A DNA stretch of 64,000 nt, taken from the NCBI RefSeq assembly GCF_029543125.1, contig NZ_JARQWW010000002.1, positions 829,860 through 893,859 on the forward strand, read 5' to 3'. Source of the DNA: Caulobacter segnis. Its GTDB lineage: Bacteria; Pseudomonadota; Alphaproteobacteria; Caulobacterales; Caulobacteraceae. The translations under genes and the position numbers were made by a program. The notes below the pieces were generated by a model, which was not told where the DNA came from, ran no database searches, and saw only the letters and a program-made list of their open reading frames with translations. Positions 25,891 to 36,153 of this stretch are shown piece after piece (within the stretch, counting starts at the first letter, position 1; every line of letters starts with the position of its first letter).

Positions 25891-26532
25891 CTATTGGCTG
25901 GCCCAGAGGATCCGGGCGATCCAGGCGATTTCGCGCCGGTCGAGGGTGCGGCCCTCATACTCCGGATTGAGCGAGGCCAGTTCGATGCGGCTGGCGGTGA
26001 TGCGGACCAACTCCTTGGCCATCACTTCGCCCTCCAGGGTCTTGACCACCACGCGGTCGCCGCGCCGGGCCTCGGTGGCCGGGGAGACCACGATGCGGTC
26101 GCCGTCGCGATAGACGGGGGACATGGAGTCTCCGGCGATCTCCAGGGCGTAGACGCCGTCCTTGGCCACACCAGGAAAGTCCACCTCGTCCCAGCCCTGG
26201 CCGACCGGATAGCCGGCGTCGTCGAAGAAACCGTCGGAGCCCGCCTGGGCGAAGCCGATCAGGGGCACGCCGCGATGGGCGACCGGGCGGCCGCCCTCGG
26301 ACAGGGCGGCGAATTCGCTGAGACTGACGCCGGTGGCGTCCAGGACCTTGGCCAGGCTTTCGGTGGACGGCCAGCGGGGGCGGGCGTCCGCCTCGCCGCC
26401 GAAGCGCTTGGAGCGGTTGAAGCTGGTGGCGTCGAGGCCCGCCAGCTTGGCCAGGGCCGACGGCGTCATGTCGAAGCGCGCCGCCAGGGCGTCGATGGCC
26501 GACCAGATCTGCGAATGGGAGAGCGGCGACAT
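25891..26532 (-). CDS. LexA-like S24 family repressor with HTH domain
   Basis: A 213-residue protein from the ATG at 26532. The N-terminal helix-turn-helix (about residues 8-75, including DMTPSALAKLAGLDATSFNR) is Cro/CI-like. The C-terminal peptidase S24 domain has catalytic Ser136 in GDSMSP and Lys173 in VMAKEL, 37 residues apart as in LexA. A possible Ala97-Gly98 cleavage pair (FAQAGSDG) lies 38 residues before Ser136. It is a candidate RecA-inducible or stress-cleaved repressor. A perfect palindrome at 26597-26611 upstream of it is the obvious autoregulatory operator. No prophage genes are nearby. Confidence 0.87.
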   Translation of the reverse strand: MSPLSHSQIWSAIDALAARFDMTPSALAKLAGLDATSFNRSKRFGGEADARPRWPSTESLAKVLDATGVSLSEFAALSEGGRPVAHRGVPLIGFAQAGSDGFFDDAGYPVGQGWDEVDFPGVAKDGVYALEIAGDSMSPVYRDGDRIVVSPATEARRGDRVVVKTLEGEVMAKELVRITASRIELASLNPEYEGRTLDRREIAWIARILWASQ

Positions 26533-26596
26533 GGCCCTGCGGCCCGTATCCTTGCAGCGTGGTATGAGGAAAATAGGTCGCCCATTTAGGAATGTA

Positions 26597-26611
26597 AACC
26601 TAGAATAGGTT
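26597..26611. promoter_or_regulatory. Palindromic operator candidate AACCTA-N3-TAGGTT
   Basis: AACCTA (26597-26602), GAA, TAGGTT (26606-26611): a perfect inverted repeat 65 bases upstream of the S24 repressor start. An extra AATAGGT half-site occurs at 26572-26578, 32 bases from the matching half-site. Confidence 0.5.
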
Positions 26612-26612
26612 G

Positions 26613-27006
26613 TCATTCATCGCCCCGCCAGGTCGCGAGCGCGAGGACGCCTGCCGTCCCGAACCCCGCGATGCCGATGACCTGCAACTAGGCGCTGGCA
26701 TCGCCGGCAGCGCCATAGATTCGGGCCATATGCGCCGCCGTAGCGATCGCCTGAAACCCGGCGGCGACCGTCGGCCAATCGCGCGGCGACTCCCACGCCA
26801 TGGACAACAGACAGGTCAGCACGGCCAGATCGATCGCCAGAGTGGCCCGTGGCGTCGGCGACGATCTGGGTCAGGAGGGTGGCGATCCAGGCCAGGCTGA
26901 ATAGGGCCGCGGCAACGCGCTCTTTCGGACCGCCCACGCGCGGGGCCTCCATCTCCGCCGCGAGCAGGCGCTTGGCGACCTGAGCGGCGATCTGCGGGTT
27001 ATCCAA
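26613..27006 (-). pseudogene. Disrupted small membrane-protein gene (frameshift plus in-frame stop)
   Basis: Reading starts at 27006 with MDNPQIAAQVAKRLLAAEME and proceeds into a hydrophobic stretch (AALFSLAWIATLLTQIVADA). At about 26844-26849 one extra base moves translation into an Arg-rich frame. Shifting frame there restores a plausible membrane protein (LAIDLAVLTCLLSMAWESPR, then AAHMARIYGAAGDASA), which meets TAG at 26688-26690. After that TAG the same frame continues as a further hydrophobic helix (LQVIGIAGFGTAGVLALATW) to TGA at 26613. Two lesions suggest decay, although a base-calling error could explain the first. The family is not recognised. Confidence 0.6.
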
Positions 27007-27101
27007 GCTGGTTTCCCGAGATCACGGTTGAGGCTGAGCGTCGCCGCGCCCGGCGGTGGTTATCAGCGGCATGCAGAGCCATTCGCACGGCGGCCCTTGC
27101 G

Positions 27102-27117
27102 TTGACGCTAACGTAAA
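27102..27117. promoter_or_regulatory. Candidate MerR-type (LiuR-like) operator TTGACGCTAACGTAAA
   Basis: A 16-base partly dyad-symmetric site with ACGT-type halves, 58 bases upstream of the MerR regulator start, resembling published LiuR/MerR operators of proteobacterial fatty-acid and branched-chain catabolism genes. Related words occur upstream of the thiolase at 42419-42490. Confidence 0.5.
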
Positions 27118-27174
27118 GGGAATATAGAGTTCTCGAACAACAAGACCGCAAAGGTCGAGACAGGGAGCCGTCTG

Positions 27175-27657
27175 ATGCTTGCCGAGCTGCGTCGTCCGGA
27201 GCGGACCTTCACGATCCGCCAGCTATGCCAGGAATTCAAAGTCACTCCGCGCGCCCTGCGCTTCTATGAAGACAAGGGTCTGCTGGCGCCGTCGCGCGAC
27301 GGGATGAACCGGGTCTATTCCTACAAGGATCGCGCCCGCCTTCAGCTCATCCTGCGCGGCAAGCGCGTGGGCCTGCCCCTGGCGGAGATCCGCGACATTC
27401 TCGAGCTCTACGGCGCCGAGGACGGCCCGGTGATGCAGAGCGCGCATTCGCTCAAGCGTTTCCGTCAGCGCATCAGCGAGATGGAGCAGCAACGCGAGGA
27501 CATCGACCAGGCGATCAGCGAGCTGAAGACCGCCTGCGAGCGTCTGGAGAAACAACTGGCCGAGGTGCGCCCCGACCTGCTGCCGCGGGCGGAAGACTAC
27601 GACCAGATGTTGCGGGCCCGTCTCGACGGCCACACCTATCCCCTTTCGGCCAAATAG
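27175..27657 (+). CDS. MerR family transcriptional regulator of beta-oxidation operon
   Basis: A 160-residue regulator. An N-terminal winged helix (about residues 11-80; FTIRQLCQEFKVTPRALRFY, EDKGLLAPSRDGMNRVYSY) is followed by a dimerisation coiled coil (about 88-125, ISEMEQQREDIDQAISELKT). The C-terminus has no metal-binding Cys cluster, so it is not a metal sensor. It lies 33 bases before the acyl-CoA dehydrogenase gene and probably controls the operon, sensing an acyl-CoA. LiuR-like regulators have this size and context. Confidence 0.88.
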   Translation: MLAELRRPERTFTIRQLCQEFKVTPRALRFYEDKGLLAPSRDGMNRVYSYKDRARLQLILRGKRVGLPLAEIRDILELYGAEDGPVMQSAHSLKRFRQRISEMEQQREDIDQAISELKTACERLEKQLAEVRPDLLPRAEDYDQMLRARLDGHTYPLSAK

Positions 27658-27690
27658 CCGTTTTCAACGCCTTCCCAGTTCGGAGCACCC

Positions 27691-29481
27691 ATGGCTTACC
27701 AACCGCCCGTCCGTGACCACGCCTTCCTGCTGCGGGACGTGCTGAAGATCGACCAGTACGCAGAGCTGCCGGCCTTCGCCGACGCCTCGATCGACGTGGT
27801 GGACCAGATCATCGAAGAAGCCGGCCGCTTCACCGGCGAGGTGCTGGCCCCCCTGAACGGCGTCGGCGACAAGCAGGGCTGCGTCTGGAATCCGGATTTC
27901 ACGGTCAAGACGCCGGACGGCTTCAAGGAAGCCTACAAGCAACTGTGCGAAGGCGGCTGGACGGCGATCGGCTCCGACCCGAACTATGGCGGCCAGGGCC
28001 TGCCGCACGTGGTGAACCTGTCGTTCTCAGAGATGAGCAGCTCGGCCAACATGGCCTTCTCCATGTATCCGGGTCTGGCGCATGGCGCCTATTCGGCCAT
28101 CCACTACGGCGGCTCGGACGAGCAGAAGGACCTCTACCTGCCCAAGATGGTGTCCGGCGAATGGACCGGCACCATGAACCTGACCGAGCCCCACTGCGGC
28201 ACGGACCTGGGCCTGCTGCGCACCAAGGCGGTCCCGCAGGCTGACGGCAGCTATCGCATCACCGGCCAGAAGATCTGGATCTCGGCCGGCGAGCACGACA
28301 TGGCCGACAACATCGTCCACCTGGTCCTGGCCCGCATCGAAGGCGCGCCGGCCGGGGTGAAGGGCATCAGCCTGTTCATCGTGCCGAAGTTCCTGCCCAA
28401 GTCCGACGGTTCGGTGGGCGAGCGCAACGAGGGCGCCAAGTGCGTGGGCCTCGAAGAGAAGATGGGCATCCACGGCAACGCCACCTGCGTCATGCAGTAC
28501 GAGGACGCCAAGGGCTGGCTGATCGGCGAGGAGAACAGCGGCCTGAAGCTGATGTTCGTGATGATGAACGAGGCCCGTCTGGGCGTCGGCCTGCAGGGCG
28601 TTGCTCAGGCGGAGGCCGCCTATCAGGCCGCCGTCAGCTTCGCCAAGGACCGCCTGCAAGGGCGTTCCCTGACCGGCCCGAAGAACCCGGACGGCCCGGC
28701 CGATCCGATCATCGTCCATCCGGACGTGCGCCGCATGCTGCTGGACTCCAAGGCGACCATCGAAGGCGGCCGCGCCTTCCTGTTCTGGACCGCCCTGCAC
28801 GGCGATCTGGCCCACGCCCACCCGGACGAGGCGGTGCGCCAGAAGGCCAACGACTACATGGGCCTGCTGACGCCGGTGCTGAAAGGCTACCTGACCGACA
28901 AGGGCTTCAAGATCTGTTCGGACGCCATGCAGGTTCACGGCGGTTCGGGCTTCACCGAGCACTTCCCCGCCAGCCAGTACCTGCGCGATTGCCGCATCGC
29001 CTTGATCTATGAGGGGACCAACGGGATCCAGGCCCTGGACCTGGTGGGCCGCAAGCTGGCGGCCAACGGCGGGCGCGCGGTGATGAGTTTCTTCGCCGAG
29101 GTCGATCAGTTCGTGGGCGAGAACGGCGACGACGCCGAGCTGAAGCCGTTCATCGACGGTCTGGCCTCCGCCAAGGCGCAACTGCAGGACGCCACCCTGT
29201 GGCTGATGCAAAACGGCCTGCAGAACCCGGACAACGCCGGCGCGGCGTCCACCGACTACATGCACCTCTTCGGGCTCACGGGCCTGGCCTATATGTGGGC
29301 GCTGATGGCCAAGGCCTCGCTGGCCAAGATCGCCGAGGGCTCCACGGACCCGCTCTACGCGACCAAGCTGACGACCGGCCGATATTTCGTCGAACGCCTC
29401 TTGCCTGACGCGGCGTCGCATCTGGCGAAGTTGAAGACGGGTTCAGCGACGCTGATGTCGCTGCCGGCGGAGGCTTTCTGA
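27691..29481 (+). CDS. Acyl-CoA dehydrogenase, long form (about 600 residues, DmdC/FadE-like)
   Basis: A 596-residue flavoprotein that introduces the alpha,beta double bond in an acyl-CoA. The family core is present: MNLTEPHCGTDLGLLRTKAV, GQKIWISAGEH (FAD-binding) and DAMQVHGGSGFTEHFPASQY with RIALIYEGTNGIQALDLVGR containing the catalytic glutamate. The additional N- and C-terminal domains put it in the long group annotated as 3-methylmercaptopropionyl-CoA or medium/long-chain dehydrogenase. Chain length preference cannot be read from the sequence. First enzyme gene of the operon. Confidence 0.92.
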   Translation: MAYQPPVRDHAFLLRDVLKIDQYAELPAFADASIDVVDQIIEEAGRFTGEVLAPLNGVGDKQGCVWNPDFTVKTPDGFKEAYKQLCEGGWTAIGSDPNYGGQGLPHVVNLSFSEMSSSANMAFSMYPGLAHGAYSAIHYGGSDEQKDLYLPKMVSGEWTGTMNLTEPHCGTDLGLLRTKAVPQADGSYRITGQKIWISAGEHDMADNIVHLVLARIEGAPAGVKGISLFIVPKFLPKSDGSVGERNEGAKCVGLEEKMGIHGNATCVMQYEDAKGWLIGEENSGLKLMFVMMNEARLGVGLQGVAQAEAAYQAAVSFAKDRLQGRSLTGPKNPDGPADPIIVHPDVRRMLLDSKATIEGGRAFLFWTALHGDLAHAHPDEAVRQKANDYMGLLTPVLKGYLTDKGFKICSDAMQVHGGSGFTEHFPASQYLRDCRIALIYEGTNGIQALDLVGRKLAANGGRAVMSFFAEVDQFVGENGDDAELKPFIDGLASAKAQLQDATLWLMQNGLQNPDNAGAASTDYMHLFGLTGLAYMWALMAKASLAKIAEGSTDPLYATKLTTGRYFVERLLPDAASHLAKLKTGSATLMSLPAEAF

Positions 29482-29483
29482 TC

Positions 29484-30647
<1,164 letters not shown>

Positions 30648-30691
30648 CCCCCCAAAACCTGAACTAGTACCCGCAGGAAGGAGCCACCCCC

Positions 30692-31897
30692 ATGGCCGAC
30701 GCTTACATCTTCGACGCCGTGCGCACCCCGCGCGGCAAGGGCAAGAAAGACGGATCGCTTCACGAGATCACGGCCCTGTCCCTGGCCACCCAGGTCCTGG
30801 AGAACCTGCGCGACCGCAACAACCTGGACACCTCCAAGGTCGATGACGTGGTGCTCGGCTGCGTCGCCCCGGTGGGCGAGCAGGGCTCGGACATCGCCCG
30901 CACCGCCGTGCTGACCGCCGACTACGCCGAGACCACGGCCGGCGTGCAGATCAACCGCTTCTGCGCCTCGGGCCTGGAGGCGGTGAACATGGCCGCCGCC
31001 AAGGTGATGAGCGGCGAGGCCGACATGGCCATCGGCGGCGGCGTCGAGAGCATGAGCCGCGTGCCCATGGGCAGCGACGGCGGCGCCTGGCCGACCGACC
31101 CGTCCAGCGCCTTCAAGACCTATTTCGTCCCGCAGGGCATCAGCGCCGATCTGATCGCCACCCTGTATGGCTTCAGCCGCGACGACGTGGACGCCTATTC
31201 GGTGGAGAGCCAGAAGCGCGCCGCCAAGGCCTGGGCCGAGAAGCGCTTCGAAAAGTCGGTGATCAAGGTGAAGGACCAGCTGGGCCTGACCATCCTGGAT
31301 CATGACGAGCACATGCGTCCCGACACCTCGATGCAGAGCCTGGCCTCGCTGAACCCCTCCTTCCAGGGCATGGGCGACATGGCGTTCGACTCGGTGGTCA
31401 CCCAGCGCTACCCGCAAGTGGAGCGCGTGAACCACGTCCACCACGCGGGCAACAGCTCGGGCATCGTCGACGGCGCCGCCGGCGTGCTGATCGGCACCAA
31501 GGAGATGGGCGACGCGCTGGGCCTGAAGCCCCGCGCCCGCATCAAGGGCATGGCCTCCATCGGCTCGGAGCCCTCGATCATGCTGACCGGTCCGTCCTTC
31601 GTGACCGAGAAGGTGCTCAAGAAGCTCGGCATGAACGTGGCCGACATCGACCTCTACGAACTGAACGAGGCCTTCGCGGCGGTGGTCCTGCGCATGATGC
31701 AGGCCCTGGATATCCCGCACGAGAAGATGAACGTGAACGGCGGCGCCATCGCCATGGGCCACCCTCTGGGCGCCACCGGCGCGATGATCCTGGGCACGGT
31801 GCTGGACGAGCTGGAGCGGACCGACAAGGAGACCGCCCTGGTCACCCTGTGCGTCGGCGCCGGCATGGGCACCGCCACGGTCATCGAACGCGTCTGA
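30692..31897 (+). CDS. fadA: Acetyl-CoA C-acyltransferase (3-ketoacyl-CoA thiolase)
   Basis: A 401-residue thiolase for the last step of beta-oxidation. The acylated cysteine is C91 in [15 protein letters not shown], the catalytic His lies in [13 protein letters not shown] and the second Cys in [24 protein letters not shown] precedes the ATG. It lies upstream of the bifunctional enzyme, the normal fadA-fadB/J partner. Confidence 0.94.
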   Translation: MADAYIFDAVRTPRGKGKKDGSLHEITALSLATQVLENLRDRNNLDTSKVDDVVLGCVAPVGEQGSDIARTAVLTADYAETTAGVQINRFCASGLEAVNMAAAKVMSGEADMAIGGGVESMSRVPMGSDGGAWPTDPSSAFKTYFVPQGISADLIATLYGFSRDDVDAYSVESQKRAAKAWAEKRFEKSVIKVKDQLGLTILDHDEHMRPDTSMQSLASLNPSFQGMGDMAFDSVVTQRYPQVERVNHVHHAGNSSGIVDGAAGVLIGTKEMGDALGLKPRARIKGMASIGSEPSIMLTGPSFVTEKVLKKLGMNVADIDLYELNEAFAAVVLRMMQALDIPHEKMNVNGGAIAMGHPLGATGAMILGTVLDELERTDKETALVTLCVGAGMGTATVIERV

Positions 31898-31922
31898 ACC
31901 TCGATTTCAAGGAACTAGAGTG

Positions 31923-34103
31923 ATGGAAAACTTCAAGATCGAGGTTGATGGCGACGGCGTGGCCCTGGTCACCTTCGACGTCCCCGGACGCAGCATGAAC
32001 ACCCTCACCGCCTCCGTGATCAAGGAGATCGGCGAGGTGGTGGAGCGCATCAAGACCGACGCGGCCATCAAGGGCGCGGTGATCACCTCGGGCAAGGCCA
32101 GCGGCTTCTGCGCCGGGGCGGACCTGGGCGAACTGGGCGGCTCCGGCGGCCTGGGCGGCGGCGATCTGCAGCAGGCTTTCGACGCAGGTTTCGCCTTGAA
32201 CAAGGCGTTCCGCGCGCTTGAAACCTGCGGCAAGCCGGTGGCGGCGGCGATCAACGGCCTGGCCCTCGGCGGCGGGCTGGAGATCACCCTGGCCTGCCAT
32301 TACCGCGTGGTCGGCGACAATCCGAAGACCCAGCTGGGCCTGCCGGAATCCAAGGTCGGTCTGCTGCCGGGCGCCGGCGGCACTCAGCGTCTGCCGCGTC
32401 TGATGGGCGTGATGCAGGCCGCGCCGTACCTGCTGGAAGGCAAGTCGATGAAGCCGCAGGAGGCTCTGGCCTTCAAGGTGGTCAATGAGGTCGTCGCACC
32501 GGGCTCGGAAGTCGAGGCCGCCAAGACCTGGGTGAAGACCAAGGGCGATCCGGTCGCTCCCTGGGACAAGAAGGACTTCAAGCTTCCCGGCGGCGGGCCC
32601 TACACCCCCGGCGGCAGCCAAGTGTTCGTCATGGGCAACGCCATGCTGCGCAAGCAGTCCTACGGCAACTATCCGGCACAGCTGAACATCATGAAAGCGG
32701 TCTATGAAGGCCTGCAGGTGCCGATCGATGCAGCTCTGCGGATCGAGACCCGCTACTTCCTGAAGACGATCATGTCGCCCCAGGCCAAGGGCATGATCCG
32801 CACCCTGTTCCTGTCGCTGCAGGAGCTGGGCAAGGGTTCGGGCCGTCCGGCCGGCGTGCCGCAGTACGATGTCAAGAAGGTCGCCGTGCTGGGCGCCGGC
32901 ATGATGGGCGCGGGCGTGGCCTATGTTCAGGCCATGGCCGGCATCGAAACGGTGCTGATCGACCAGACCCAGGAAGCCGCCGACAAGGGCAAGGGCTATG
33001 CCGAAGGCCTGGTGAAGAAGGCCGTCTCGCGCGGCAAGCTGACCCAGGAGAAGGGCGACGCCATCCTCGCCCTGATCCACCCGACCGCCGACTACGCCCA
33101 GGTGAAGGGCTCCGACCTCGTCATCGAGGCGGTGTTCGAGAACCGTGAGGTGAAGGCCGAGGTCACCAAGAAGGCCGAGGCCCAACTGGCCGAGACCGCC
33201 GTGTTCGGCTCCAACACCTCGACCCTGCCGATCACCGGACTGGCCGAGGCCTCGGCGCGTCCGGCCAACTTCATCGGCATCCACTTCTTCTCGCCGGTCG
33301 ACAAGATGGGCCTGGTCGAGATCATCATGGGCGGCGAGACCAGCCAGGAGACCCTGGCCAAGTCGATCGACTACGTCCTGAAGATCCGCAAGACCCCGAT
33401 CGTCGTGAACGACTCCAGAGGCTTCTACACCTCGCGCTGCTTCGGCACCTTCGTGCAGGAAGGCCTGGAGATGCTGGCCGAGGGCATCGCTCCGACCATC
33501 ATCGACAATGTCGGCCGCGCCACGGGCATGCCCCGCGGTCCGCTGGAGATGAACGACGACGTCGCCCTGGACCTGTCCTACAAGATCGCCCAGCAGACCA
33601 AGAAGGACCTCGGCGACAAGTACGAGGACCGTCCGTTCACCCCGATCATCGAGAAGATGGTCGCCGAGCTCGGCCGCTACGGCCGCAAGAACGGCAAGGG
33701 CTTCTACGACTATCCGGAAAGCGGCCCCAAGACCCTGTGGAAGGGCCTGGCCGACGTGGCGCCCGTGAAGACGGCCGAGGCCGACAAGGCCCTGATCGAG
33801 GAGATCCGCACGCGGCTTCTCTATCGTCAGGCGGTCGAGGCGGCGCGCTGCTTCGAGGAAGGCGTCGTGGTCGATCCGCGTGAAGCCGACGTCGGCGCCA
33901 TCCTGGGCTGGGGCTTCGCGCCCTGGACCGGTGGTCCGATCAGCCTGATCGACGGCGTGGGCGCGGCGAAGTTCGTCGAGACCTGCGATCAGCTGGCGCA
34001 GAAGTACGGCTCGCGCTTCAGCCCGCCGCAGCTTCTGCGGGACATGGCCGCCAAGGGCGAGACCTTCTACGGACGCTTCGCCGGGGCCCAGAAGGCCGCC
34101 TAA
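31923..34103 (+). CDS. fadJ: Bifunctional enoyl-CoA hydratase / 3-hydroxyacyl-CoA dehydrogenase (FadJ/FadB type)
   Basis: A 726-residue alpha subunit of the beta-oxidation complex. Residues about 1-190 are enoyl-CoA hydratase/isomerase (SGFCAGADLGELGG and NGLALGGGLEITLACHYRV oxyanion-hole motifs, LPESKVGLLPGAGGTQRLPR with the catalytic Glu). From about residue 317 a Rossmann fold follows (VAVLGAGMMGAGVAYVQA), then the HAD core with IGIHFFSPVDKMGLVEIIMG. The ATG at 31923 is preferred to an overlapping GTG three bases earlier because of its AAGGA spacing. A terminator closes the operon. Confidence 0.95.
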   Translation: MENFKIEVDGDGVALVTFDVPGRSMNTLTASVIKEIGEVVERIKTDAAIKGAVITSGKASGFCAGADLGELGGSGGLGGGDLQQAFDAGFALNKAFRALETCGKPVAAAINGLALGGGLEITLACHYRVVGDNPKTQLGLPESKVGLLPGAGGTQRLPRLMGVMQAAPYLLEGKSMKPQEALAFKVVNEVVAPGSEVEAAKTWVKTKGDPVAPWDKKDFKLPGGGPYTPGGSQVFVMGNAMLRKQSYGNYPAQLNIMKAVYEGLQVPIDAALRIETRYFLKTIMSPQAKGMIRTLFLSLQELGKGSGRPAGVPQYDVKKVAVLGAGMMGAGVAYVQAMAGIETVLIDQTQEAADKGKGYAEGLVKKAVSRGKLTQEKGDAILALIHPTADYAQVKGSDLVIEAVFENREVKAEVTKKAEAQLAETAVFGSNTSTLPITGLAEASARPANFIGIHFFSPVDKMGLVEIIMGGETSQETLAKSIDYVLKIRKTPIVVNDSRGFYTSRCFGTFVQEGLEMLAEGIAPTIIDNVGRATGMPRGPLEMNDDVALDLSYKIAQQTKKDLGDKYEDRPFTPIIEKMVAELGRYGRKNGKGFYDYPESGPKTLWKGLADVAPVKTAEADKALIEEIRTRLLYRQAVEAARCFEEGVVVDPREADVGAILGWGFAPWTGGPISLIDGVGAAKFVETCDQLAQKYGSRFSPPQLLRDMAAKGETFYGRFAGAQKAA

Positions 34104-34127
34104 GGCGCGTCTCGCATCCTGATGCGG

Positions 34128-34163
34128 AAGGGCCGGCTCCTGGTGAGCCGGCCCTTATTCGTT
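34128..34163 (+). terminator. Rho-independent terminator of the beta-oxidation operon
   Basis: AAGGGCCGGCTC, loop CTGGT, GAGCCGGCCCTT then ATTCGTT, 25 bases after the fadJ stop. Confidence 0.82.
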
Positions 34164-34255
34164 GCGGCGAATTGTCCATCCGCCTGCCCGCAAGCGGTGA
34201 TTTTACAAACCATTAGCCGTGCCCTGCGATCCTGAGGCTCTTACGGGTGAGGAAG

Positions 34256-36007
34256 ATGGCCTCCTATTCCGAGCACTATGCGGGCCTGATGCGGGCGCTC
34301 GCGGCGCGGCGCGCGGGCGCGCCCGTGCGCCTGTCCATCACCTTCGCCGTCTGCTGCCTGATCTTCGCCGTGATGGGCTCCGCCTGGGCGTGGATCTGGG
34401 GCTGGGGCCTGGCCTACGCCGCCGTCGACATCTTCGGATATGTTCTCAGGGGCAGCCGTCTGGCGGAGCATTGGCGGGAGCCGACGCGACTTCGGCTGGC
34501 GGTGATGACGATCGTGGCGGGGACGCCGTCGACCCTCTGGGCCCTGGCCGCCGTGCCCATGTGGACGGTCCGGGAGTTGAACGAGTTCGCCCCGGTCTGC
34601 GCCTTCCTGCTGCTCGGCGGCGGCCTGCTGCAGGTCATCGCAGCGTCATCCTATTCACGTCTGGCCTTCCTGGCGATGGTCACGCCGATGATGACGGTGG
34701 CCGCCGGGGTGGTCCTGCTGGACCCTGACGTGACGCCGATCACCAAGGCGGTTCTGCTGATCGGCGGCGGGCTGGTGGGCGTGAACGCCATGATCGCCTG
34801 GCGGATGTCGATGTCCGCCGTCCTGCGCGAGCGGGCCATCGCCGCCGAACATGAGCGCCGCCGCGCCGAGGCCGAGGCCACCGCCGCCGCCAAGTCGGCC
34901 TTCGTGGCCGTGGTCTGCCATGAACTGCGCACCCCGATCAGCGCCATCCTGTCCGGCGCGGCCGTGCTGGAGCGCAACGCGCCGGATGCGGCCACGCGCA
35001 CCCACACCCAGGTGATCGGCGACGCCGGGTCGATGATGCGCAACCTGCTCAACGACCTGCTCGACCTGTCGAGGATCGAGGCGGGGCGCCTGTCGGTGGA
35101 GGCCGTGTCCTTCGACGCTCGTCAGACGCTGTCCGACGTCATGCGTCTTTGGCGGCCGGAGGCGATGAAGAAACAGCTTCGGCTTCGGATCGAAGGATCG
35201 GCGGGCTTGCCGCGCTGGCTGCAGGGCGACCCGACCCGCCTGCGGCAGATCCTCAACAACCTGCTGTCCAACGCCATCAAGTTCACGCCTTCCGGTTCGG
35301 TGACGCTGAAGGTGAACGCCGAGCCGCGGCGCGACGGGCGTCTGGCCCTCGAGCTGAGCGTCGTGGACACAGGGCCGGGCTTTGATGACGAGGCGGCCCA
35401 GCGCCTGTTCACCGCCTTCAACCAGCTGAACGCCGGCGTTGCCGCCAAGTATGGCGGCTCGGGTCTGGGTCTGGCGATCAGCCGTGAGCTGGCCCGCCTG
35501 ATGGGTGGCGAACTGACCGTCGAGAGCCGTCCGGGCGCGGGCGCGGCCTTCACCCTGTCTCTTGATCTCGAGGTGGCGGCCTCCCCGCCCGCGGCCAACG
35601 TGCCGACCCTGGCGGGAGTCCGGGTCCTGGCGGTCGACGACCACGTCCTGAACCGTCGCGCCCTGGAGGTGATCCTGGAGCCCTTCGGCGTGCTGCCGGT
35701 GACGGCCGATTCCGGCGAGACGGCCTTGGAGATTCTGGCCCGGCAACCCTTCGACGTCGTGCTGATGGACCTCTACATGCCGGGCATGGACGGCCGGGAC
35801 GCCGTGCGCCGCCTGCGTCGCGAGGCGGGGCCGAACCAGAAGACGCCGGTGATCGCCGTGACCGCTTCGGCCACCGACAAGGACTGGGAGGATTGCCGGG
35901 AGGCCGGCATGGAGGCCCATGTGGCCAAGCCGGTCATTCCGGCCGAACTGCATGCCGCCCTTCGCCAAGTGCTGACGTCTCGCGCCATAGCGGCGGAAGC
36001 CGCCTGA
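34256..36007 (+). CDS. Membrane hybrid histidine kinase with C-terminal receiver (intact copy)
   Basis: A 583-residue protein; a GTG nine bases earlier is an alternative start. Residues about 20-185 hold five or six hydrophobic helices. The HisKA box is VVCHELRTPISAIL with phospho-His H222, and the HATPase has N-box LLSNAIKFTPSG, G1 VDTGPGFDD and G2 GGSGLGLAISRELARLMGG. The receiver carries VDDHVLN, phospho-acceptor D505 in VLMDLYMPGMDG, a Thr in VTASA and Lys in VAKP. All catalytic residues are present, so it should autophosphorylate and pass phosphate to its own receiver. Signal and target are unknown. A degenerate paralogue follows 146 bases later. Confidence 0.9.
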   Translation: MASYSEHYAGLMRALAARRAGAPVRLSITFAVCCLIFAVMGSAWAWIWGWGLAYAAVDIFGYVLRGSRLAEHWREPTRLRLAVMTIVAGTPSTLWALAAVPMWTVRELNEFAPVCAFLLLGGGLLQVIAASSYSRLAFLAMVTPMMTVAAGVVLLDPDVTPITKAVLLIGGGLVGVNAMIAWRMSMSAVLRERAIAAEHERRRAEAEATAAAKSAFVAVVCHELRTPISAILSGAAVLERNAPDAATRTHTQVIGDAGSMMRNLLNDLLDLSRIEAGRLSVEAVSFDARQTLSDVMRLWRPEAMKKQLRLRIEGSAGLPRWLQGDPTRLRQILNNLLSNAIKFTPSGSVTLKVNAEPRRDGRLALELSVVDTGPGFDDEAAQRLFTAFNQLNAGVAAKYGGSGLGLAISRELARLMGGELTVESRPGAGAAFTLSLDLEVAASPPAANVPTLAGVRVLAVDDHVLNRRALEVILEPFGVLPVTADSGETALEILARQPFDVVLMDLYMPGMDGRDAVRRLRREAGPNQKTPVIAVTASATDKDWEDCREAGMEAHVAKPVIPAELHAALRQVLTSRAIAAEAA

Positions 36008-36153
36008 CTCGCCCGGTCGCGGGGAATAATTCGACGAACATTGGTCGATTTCGAGCGAATTTCTCAAATATCGAGCAAAGATTGTAACCTGACACCTTTG
36101 GTTGAATTGTAGGTGAGTTCCGCGCGATAGTGCGCCGGGCTCGGGTTTTGACC

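Noticed and set aside
26844..26849. Programmed frameshifting in the disrupted membrane-protein gene
   Set aside because: There is no slippery heptamer or downstream pseudoknot that I can see, and a second lesion (TAG at 26688) follows; decay or a base-calling error is simpler.
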